From: Kuschelorhynchus macadamiae
Taxonomy: Eukaryota > Arthropoda > Insecta > Coleoptera > Curculionidae
NCBI GenBank assembly: GCA_030620095.1
Contig: JAUTXW010000553.1
Coordinates: 62,001 to 126,000, forward strand
Direction: 5' to 3'
DNA: 64,000 bases
Shown here: positions 56,787 to 64,000 of the stretch, in pieces
Layout: each line of letters opens with the position of its first letter
Numbering within the stretch: the stretch's first letter is position 1
Notes under the pieces: model-generated
Database searches by the model: none
What the model saw: only the letters and a program-made list of their open reading frames with translations
Told to the model about the DNA's origin: nothing
Made by a program: the position numbers and the translations under genes

Positions 56787-57036
56787 ATGTTCGACGTAAG
56801 ACTAAAGGTCAGGTTCGCAGATAAGAAAAGGTCGAGGATGTAGATAAGGAGATGTTTGTGTAGTATTGAGATGAGCAATGTTTGAATAAATACGTAAAAT
56901 TTTGTTTTTCGAAAAATACCGAGAACATCTTGTTTTCATGAATGTGTTCGACCTTTAAAGGTCAGGTTCGAAGATAAGAAAAGGTTGAGGATGTAGATAA
57001 AGAGGCCTTTGTGTAGTATTGAGATGAGCAATAAAA
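56787..57036 (+). repeat. About 90-bp direct repeat, two copies 156 bp apart
   Basis: TGTTCGAC..AAAGGTCAGGTTCG, then GATAAGAAAAGGT.GAGGATG and TGTGTAGTATTGAGATGAGC, at 56787-56881 and 56943-57031. The preceding AAAATTAATRTGTTC phrase occurs a third time at about 57150, suggesting a degenerate satellite of about 150-200 bp. Confidence 0.6.
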
Positions 57037-57429
57037 AATTGTTTTATAGATAAGTTAAATATTTGTTTCGAATAATAGCTTATAGCAGGTGATAAAAAAC
57101 GTATAGCACTTAAAATAATTAATAAAACGAGATTTGTTTTCAACTATTTAAAATTAATGTGTTCAAGTCTGGTCTAATTTTCTATTAAAATTATGGAATA
57201 AAACTCAACTTTGAAATAATTCGGATTTATTTAAATTTTCGGATAGAAATATAAAAAAAAGTCAAAATTTTTAAATAATGATTATTAAAACAATATTAAT
57301 GAATACACTATTCTTGAAATTTTCTTTTCTTACTTTCATAAAAAGCAAATTGTGCAATATTGTACGAAGTTTCCATTTTAATTCGGATCCAGTAATTTTG
57401 AGTCGAGTTGTCACTGATGTTAGCATAGA
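57037..57429. other. Unassigned AT-rich sequence
   Basis: No recognised feature apart from the third, partial satellite-like phrase. Confidence 0.3.
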
Positions 57430-57483
57430 AATAATCTTCATCCATCTGTCGCCATCAATAATCTTCATCCATCTATCGCCATC
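57430..57483 (+). repeat. 27-bp tandem duplication
   Basis: AATAATCTTCATCCATCTGT-CGCCATC occurs twice in tandem, with one G/A difference. Confidence 0.8.
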
Positions 57484-57609
57484 CCCAATCCTCTCGTGGC
57501 TGTGCTTGATAAAGATGAAAACATTTGTCCTTTTCGTTTGTCACGAGGTTACTTTTGGTATCCTGTTGGGAATGGGACAGCTATGATGTGGCTATAACAA
57601 AAAACATTT

Positions 57610-57912
57610 CTATGCCTGGGGTATTGATTCCTTGCAGTACAAGTCAAGTTCCGACGTCGTTTTAACAAATGACCGTGCTCTGTGAATGCGAATTGATTCC
57701 TGACAAAAGCAGAAATGTAGCTTACAGAGGTGACAGTAAATTGTAGCTAATGGTTCGTGTTTTCGTTGTGATCCGACATCTAATTTATTCCGTTTATTGT
57801 GTCTTGTAGTAGTAGCGGTAGTATATTTGACAGGGGTCAAGTTGTGAAATCTTTTGCGATCATTTGCCTCCAAATATTTGATATCAGTCGTGGTCTGAAA
57901 TAATATTTTCAA
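57610..57912 (-). pseudogene. Possible piggyBac cysteine-rich C-terminus
   Basis: A 100-codon minus frame contains RKHEPLATIYCHLCKLHFCF followed by CQESIRIHRAR. The CxxC....CxC...H pattern is like the C-terminal finger of piggyBac transposases, such as that at 23960-24070. No other piggyBac domain is nearby, so this is tentative. Confidence 0.3.
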
Positions 57913-58020
57913 TTTAAATATTGCATTTATATTTAAAATATAACTATTTACCTCTTAACTGTATGAGACGAAATTTTTGAATATATTAGATTACCCGTAA
58001 CAAAAGAAGAATAAATGAAA

Positions 58021-61000
58021 CTAAACATTGTTATATCCCCACGGTAGAGTGTCTGTATTTAACTTTGTCTGGTAGTAGTTCGTGTAGTTAACTATTCGCT
58101 TGTCGTCAAAAGGACTCAAAGCTGTTTTTATTTGATTAATAGTAAATACGTTATGCTTTTTGGATCTAATAAAATTTTGCGCAACATCGATGGCAGTATT
58201 GTTAAAAACACACTGATAATAATCATGAAAAAAAATTTGTTTCAATGCTGAAGATTGAACACCCTTAGCTTTTTTAACAATTTTTTATTTGTTTGCAGCG
58301 CTGTCTTTATCACTAAAAGTTTTAAAACAATACATTTTAGATCGCAAGGCGATAAATTCAGTCATAACCTGACCACAACATTCATCCTTCATTAGCCCAT
58401 AAACTATTTTTATTTTTTTTGTGGAATATTGTATACGTTGTCCTTATAGTAATCTGACGTATCAAACATGTATATTTTCCCTAATGCAGTTATAAATATT
58501 ATAATTTGAAAATAGATAAATAAGAGTGTCTGTGTCGGTGTACATTAATTTAGAATTAGACTGGAATTTCGGTATAATAAAATTATAATGAAAATCGTGT
58601 ATTATCGTTTTTGAAATATCCAAAATAGACATACCGATGTAAATTGGTTTATTCAATTTTATGTTTAATGGGTTCATTTCAATTAAGACTAGATTTTCTG
58701 TAAAAATATCACAACTGTGGAAATTAGGTTGTGAAATGTAATAATTTGCACCATATCTGCCTGACCATTTCGGAACTAATTTTATATCACGATATTTGCG
58801 TACATTTTCAATTGTTTTTCAATATGGTGCGTTATTCATCAATTTAAAGAAATTTTTTAAACTCGTTTTTACTATTTATTCTGAGTAGTGTTTAGGTCTA
58901 TATTTTTTTAGCCATGGAGATTGTTTAAATTTTAAACACCTATAAATTTTTCCAATTTTAAGACCCAATTTGGTGACTAGCTGCAAATTTTTGTAATGAA
59001 TAACGTAACGTTTCTTATCATAAAGCGTGTTTAATAGTTTGGGAACTGAAGTAGCTGAAGTTGGTGGTACTAAATGTTCAGGACAGAGTGGTAAATCCTT
59101 ATGTGTTTCAAATAACTCTTTTGGATAATAAAGGTCCACTTCAAAAATATACCCGTATTCACTATTATCGGCTACATCTAAAATATTTGTTTCGTGATAG
59201 ATATCTTCAACCCACTGAAAGTCTTCAGTAGGCAGAGAATAACTCATAGCAGCATCATATAAATTTACAACATCGAAATACATGAGATAGCTAGATGGTT
59301 TGTCAGGGTTATAATCTGCCCCCATATATTCGTTATTAGCCTTAGCGTATCTATTTGAGCATTGTGAAATTCCCCCTCTTATACCCTTTTCAATAAACAT
59401 GACCATATGAATATCTGTTAATTGGTCCAAGTTTACTTCACTAATTTTTAACATGCTATCAAATGCTAATCTTAGTGCTGTATAATAATGTAGAGGGACA
59501 ATTGATATGTTTCCAAACAGACTTTGCGAAAGTTTTCAAAGACATCAACTAAAAGTAGGACATCGGTTTTAAGATATAATTTAGCATATTCTTGAAGCCT
59601 TTTAATTTTAAACGTATCCCACACCGTAGAAGCATGTTGATACTCTTCGGTTGATATGTTTAAATTAGAAATAGAACTATAAAATAGCTGTATTGGAGGT
59701 AAACTGTTATCTTGCAGCTTTTCCCAAGAGTCTAGATATTCGTAGGGAAATACCCCCTTCCTGGTCACTAGTTTAAATTTAACATTTAATCATCCGGATA
59801 GTAGTATCTTGTGATAGTTTTTTGGTGATCCTCTAAATAGGATGCTAGTTTTTCCAAGGAACTGGCCATAAAACGATAAATCTAAAGCTAATATCTGAAT
59901 TTTCAATGTACTTAGTGAATAATATGTATTTTTCTTTATTAAGTGGAAACAAACTAATTATACCTTTCACTTCTGTGGAAAGGGTCTTGATTAAGAAGTG
60001 ACTATCGTACCCTGATAGATTATGAAATATTATAGGTACAGTTTTTTTATCTAAAAATTTTAAATTATATGATTTATGTGCAGCTCGTCGGAATAGCCCC
60101 GTTAAATGACAATGGTCTCTTACTTTATAGTTATTCCCTAAAAAAGGTTCATTACAAAAATGACATGTTTTTGCTTGACAATAAGCCTCATTTCTTGTTT
60201 ACTTAGAGGTATCATAGATTGTGGGTTTGAATATTTTAAATTAACTTTATAAGCAATTTTGCCAAGTTCCCTGACAAACAAACCATTCTTGACACTTTTC
60301 TCCAGTATATGAATGAAATTCCGATAGCGAATCATCATAAGAACATTTTAGAAAATATGAAATACTAAATGGTTCATGTTTTTGATATTTTTTTAACTTC
60401 TTAGTGCATTGCTTGTCTTCATACTTGACAAGCATGCGCTAAATCTGTGTAAATTGCAAAAGGAACCAATAATTTATTTGAGAAATTTTTAACAGTTAAA
60501 ATTTTTTCATTTTCCTTTGGCAATGTAATTTTACATTTATTTAATAATTGGCATTCTTTGGAATGTTTTATCAAAATGCGTTCAGTTTTAAAATTATTAG
60601 GACAACGCTCGCAAAACCATTTTTTATGTTTTCTATTACCGATTTGGGTATTCAACAAACCACTTAATTTTTTTATGCATGCAAAATGAAATGTTGTGTT
60701 TGCAGGTTCGAGAAAATATTGTGTGTTTTCTAATTCAACGTTATTACAAGGTAGTATAAGTAAATTAACTGTATCTGTAAAATATTCTATTTTGCTTAAT
60801 AATAAGGGTGAAATTTCTCTCTTTCTTAAACAAAAAACATTAATAGCTAAGTTGTTCATTCTTTCAAACTTGGAAATATCTTTTAGAGCAATTGGAAATT
60901 GAATTCCGTCATATTTCAAATGGTGACTGAAATGATCTTAAGATGACGTGCGTGAAACGTTTTTGTTTTTTCTGGGTCCACGTGTAGAACACATGATAGC

Positions 61001-61180
61001 CCACAAAAAACAATAAACGTCTTTATTTTTAATATTGATAACACTTTTAGTTTTTTTTATGAATTCAGGAAATTGCACGTAAGTGGAAGACCCCACGCTT
61101 ATTGGATTAAAACAATTAATATTTACTTTCAAGAACCAAATTTCACACAAGGCCCAACCACTGTCTCTTTCTTGAAACAT
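58021..61180 (-). pseudogene. Maverick/Polinton-type DNA polymerase B, fragmented
   Basis: Minus-strand remains of the protein-primed family B DNA polymerase of Mavericks/Polintons, large self-synthesising elements related to viruses. In coding order: N-terminal part (61180-60938, VNINCFNPISVGSSTYVQFP); 60919-60419 (ALKDISKFERMNNLAINVF and a CERCPNNFKTERILIKHSKE finger); exonuclease region (about 60340-59790) with FHNLSGYDSHFLIK; 59768-59472 (LYLKTDVLLLVDVFENFRKV); 59454-58876 (MFIEKGIRGGISQCSNRYAK and palm motif A, YFDVVNLYDAAMSYSLP); 58677-58462 with motif C YTDTDTLIY; C-terminal end 58245-58021. Frameshifts and stops separate the pieces. No integrase, ATPase, protease or capsid gene is present in the window. 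Confidence 0.85.
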
Positions 61181-61650
61181 TTATTTATAAAGGACCAGTT
61201 AAACATAATAAGAATATATTTTTACCTTTTCTTAAGTTGGAGTTTTTTTGAATTTTTGAAAAAATATTTATGTATTTAAAAAACCAATAATTACGTTTAG
61301 CATCTCAACATTACTGAGGCCCACCCGCCCTAGGTTCATAAATATGAAATCAATTTAGGCTACATGTCCTCGCAAATAAACTAACAGAGCAAAAAAGAAT
61401 TCTCGCCCTTATAAATATTTAATCCACTTGATAGTTATCCTATCAATATATCGTTATTTTTTATTTACCTATCGTTATTCGATATTTCGATAACCAGTCG
61501 ATATATCGACAACATAACCCAGTCCTAATCAAGACATGTTTGACATTGTTTTAGCGGCGAGCGACGTCACTGTTTGAATTGTATTTACTCACTTATTGAT
61601 CAAAATACAAGAGTTATAACCACACTACACCACAACTTGTTACGTTCTGG

Positions 61651-61684
61651 ACGCGCGTTTCACTAACCAACTTAGCATGATTAG
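61651..61684 (-). ncRNA. Hammerhead-like motif of PLE P3, degenerate
   Basis: Coding sense: CTAATCA (two changes from CTGANGA), GCTAAG-TTG-GTTAGT (stem II with a mismatch), GAAA, CGCGCGTC. The boxes are recognisable by comparison with 49696-49730 and 38571-38602 but are unlikely to be active. Confidence 0.4.
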
Positions 61685-62198
61685 CAGATGATATAAACTA
61701 AAGTAACTTATCCTAACCGAGACTATTTATAGATAAATGTGGTCACACTTGATTGCACCCGACTGCACCGTTGTCAAGTAATCAATAGAGGGGACTATAG
61801 GGAAAAACGTATTTGTACAACTACTATGTATCTATAAAAACTTAAGGTAAATGATATAATTTCTTATGCTTGCTTAAATAATATTATTTACATTATGTAT
61901 CGAAACATTCCGTAGACAGACTAGTCTACATGTTGAGGTATGTAATTATATTAAATATCTGCTTCAATTAATTTAAAGTTAAATATTTTTATTCAGTTGC
62001 GAAAAAGCCAAAAAAGATTTTTGTTTGTCAATCTAAACGCAACAAATAATCTGAACACATTTAAAAATAACATTATAGATTGCTGCAAACTATCATTTTT
62101 TTCATATCTAGGTTACATGTCAAACAAACTGATACATTTTAAAGTTTCGAAATCAATTCTTTTCTATTATTTAATGTTTTTCTCTTACGATCGGCGCA

Positions 62199-62222
62199 CT
62201 GATGAGTCCCGATAGGATGAAA
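62199..62222 (+). ncRNA. Hammerhead-like core, antisense to PLE P3
   Basis: CTGATGA, stem II GTCC-CGATA-GGAT (with a G-T closing pair), GAAA: all catalytic boxes match the consensus in order. Stems I and III are not convincing by eye. It lies between the two tail repeats and on the strand opposite to the PLE genes. Confidence 0.45.
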
Positions 62223-62362
62223 GTATTTATATAACTGCTATGTGTCAATATAATTATTTACATTATGTATCGAAACATTCCGTAGACAAACTAGTCTACA
62301 TGTTGAGGTATGTAATTATATTAAATATCTGCTCCAATTAATTTAAAGTTAGATATTTTTAT

Positions 62363-63670
62363 TTAGTTGCGAAAAAGCCAAAAAAGATTTTTTTTTTTAT
62401 AGGGAATAGGCCCTCTCTCTTTATTTAATGCTTTCTTACCACATTTAACTATTTCTATACTCACAAATGCATCCAATAATCTATTATTAGATACATTTTT
62501 AATCCACTTAAGATTATTTATTCCTATTTGGTGATTGTTTTCCAAAGCATGTTTGACAAACGCTTGACTTTTCTGTTCTTCCGTACCTTAAATGTGCCTT
62601 GTGTTCTTTAAAACGAATGTTTATGAAGCGTTTAGTTTGGCCAACATATTTTAGATCGCAGTCATTACTGCTAATTTCATAGATGCCACTCCTCTCCTTC
62701 AAGTCGACTTTATCTTTAGGGTTTCCAAGGAGATTTTTCAAACTGTTCTACGTTTTGTAGGCTACTCTAAAACCTACGTTTTTAAATACTTTTTCTAGAC
62801 CTCTCGTATATCTGGGATCATATGTGATTATTATGATTTTATAGGGAGCCTCAAGTGCTTGAAGAGTAGTGGCATCTTTTAACGTTTTCTTATGCTTATG
62901 CCTATTTACTAATTTATGTACAAAATTATCATTATATCCATTACTTTTAGCTATATTTTTAGTCCGATTCATTTCATTGTTAAAACGTTCTATACTTAAT
63001 AGAAAATTGACTAACCTGTGAGTTAAGAAATGAAATGCTGCCATTTTGTGTTGACGGCAATGAAATTTGTCGAATGTTATATACCTATCAGTATTAGTAA
63101 ATTTCCTAAAAATATCAAATTCTAATTACTAACGTGTCGAGAAAAGGTAATTGCCCATTGTTCTCCTTTTCGTACGTAAAATTAATGGAAGGATATTTAT
63201 TGTTTAATGTTTCTAAGAAAGTGTCCACATTTTCTGTTTTATTATCAAAAATAGCAAATATATAGTCTACGTATCTATACACCACACTTGGGAAATACTT
63301 GAGTTCTTTTTTGAATTGAATTTCTAATCTACCCATAAACAAATTTCCAGGGAACGGAGATAAGCAATTGCCCATCGCAGTTCCCTCAAGTTGTTTATAA
63401 TATATTGTTGAACTGAAAAAAATTTTGATTCATACATAATTTTGTGAGAAGTAAATATTCATCAATAATTTCTTTCTTATTTTCTTATTGGTTTCAAGTA
63501 GTTCCTTTAGGTACTTTAAAGCTAGTCATATGGGTACACTAGGAAACAATGAGCTTACATTAAAAGATATTAAAATTTCACCTTTTTTAAAGTGAACATT
63601 CTTAATTTTATCTAAGAATTCTAACGAGTTAGTAACCTCAAAGTTATCGTACAAGATATTTAATTTGCCG
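62363..63670 (-). pseudogene. Penelope-like element P3: RT and GIY-YIG
   Basis: Same family as P1 and P2. Coding order: RT (63600-63376, decayed; 63375-63115 with YRYVDYIFAIFDNK, where the second catalytic Asp of YVDD is Tyr), thumb (63044-62748, AAFHFLTHRLVNFLLSIERF), GIY-YIG (62741-62514, GIYEISSNDCDLKYVGQT) and its C-terminal part in another frame (62545-62363, NNHQIGINNLKWIKNVSNNR, ALNKERGP). The catalytic change in RT and several frameshifts make it inactive. The 5' end is lost at 63670, where piggyBac sequence begins. Confidence 0.85.
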
Positions 63671-64000
63671 AGGGGTGGGCATCGCCGAAATTAGAGATGT
63701 TCCAGGAGAGTTAGAGATACAAATAGGAGAAGGGCAGGAAAATGGGAACGAGGATAGTGAAGAAATACAGGAAAGCGTACAAAAGGGTTCAAAAAAACAA
63801 AGACTTTCCGATTCGCTACTAAAATGGAAGAAATTTGATCCAAGATATAATTTTATTCACCGAGACTTTACAAAAAGCAGATATTCTGAACAAGGAATAT
63901 GGTAACCTTACACCACTGCCGGTTTTTGAAAAGTTGCTTTCAACCGATATGCTAGAAAATATAAAGGGATATGCTTTATTGGAATACTTTTATTTTCTGG
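63671..64000 (+). pseudogene. piggyBac N-terminal fragment (runs off window)
   Basis: Matches 22561-22900: EIRDVPGELEIQIGEGQENG, KKQRLSDSLLKWKKFDPRYN, FIHRDFT, then a small deletion and frameshift. Joined to P3 at GCCGAGG, as if about 590 bases of the P1 arrangement (roughly 21973-22560) had been deleted. Confidence 0.8.

Larger units (their letters stand above)
61185..62362 (-). repeat. PLE P3 downstream flank and 3' tail
   Basis: Inverted copy of 49018-50220: GGGCGGGTGGGCCTCAG block, TATCGATA-like cluster (61430-61510), hammerhead region, then the tail repeated twice (about 61800-62000 and 62225-62390). It replaces the Polinton sequence abruptly at about 61185. Confidence 0.65.

Noticed and set aside
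57278..57586. 102-codon plus frame
   Set aside because: Includes a 27-bp tandem duplication and Ile/Leu-rich AT sequence with no motif; likely chance.

Overview
The window reads as AT-rich insect nuclear DNA, possibly beetle (inference). The signs are eukaryotic introns, interstitial TTAGG repeats and a dense, nested mixture of insect transposon families. I see no host housekeeping gene, rRNA, functional tRNA, operon or CRISPR array. Nearly everything recognisable is a mobile element, and nearly all of them are broken.

Layout. 1-900: stem-loop and tRNA-like fragment, then nothing. 905-17158: a tandemly duplicated composite (2395-8121 and 8122-13405). Each copy carries piggyBac transposase, Penelope-like (PLE) reverse transcriptase, Ty3/gypsy pol and env debris and a pogo/Tigger-like transposase; a mariner-like transposase follows. 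17152-20440: a 3.3 kb TIR-flanked element (block A) whose TIRs consist of subrepeats containing AAAATGGCGG, called the K family below. 20933-24363: PLE copy P1 and a decayed but nearly full-length piggyBac. 24364-31646: K arrays, an inverted repeat and a broken insect transposase-like gene. 31655-35160: a structurally complete Mutator-like element (MULE) with 84-bp TIRs, a perfect 9-bp target duplication and a seven-exon transposase gene without stops or frameshifts. 35170-40768: a (TA)n tract, a K copy, a PLE fragment with a hammerhead-ribozyme core, a hAT-type MITE beside its own empty site, and two THAP-domain exons. 40769-43684: an element with 530-bp TIRs. 43684-55597: a giant inverted repeat (arms 4-5 kb) around PLE copy P2. 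55600-57912: polypurine tract and small repeats. 58021-61180: remnant of a Maverick/Polinton DNA polymerase B. 61185-64000: PLE copy P3 joined to a piggyBac fragment, a second version of the 20.9-22.9 kb arrangement.

The only element that looks able to make its own protein is the MULE. Its predicted product has a FAR1-like zinc finger, a MULE DDE core, a SWIM-like motif and an AT-hook-like tail. The PLE copies carry hammerhead-ribozyme-like motifs downstream of the GIY-YIG endonuclease, which agrees with what is known of Penelope-like elements. Gene models are my own reading of splice sites and frames; no homology search was run.
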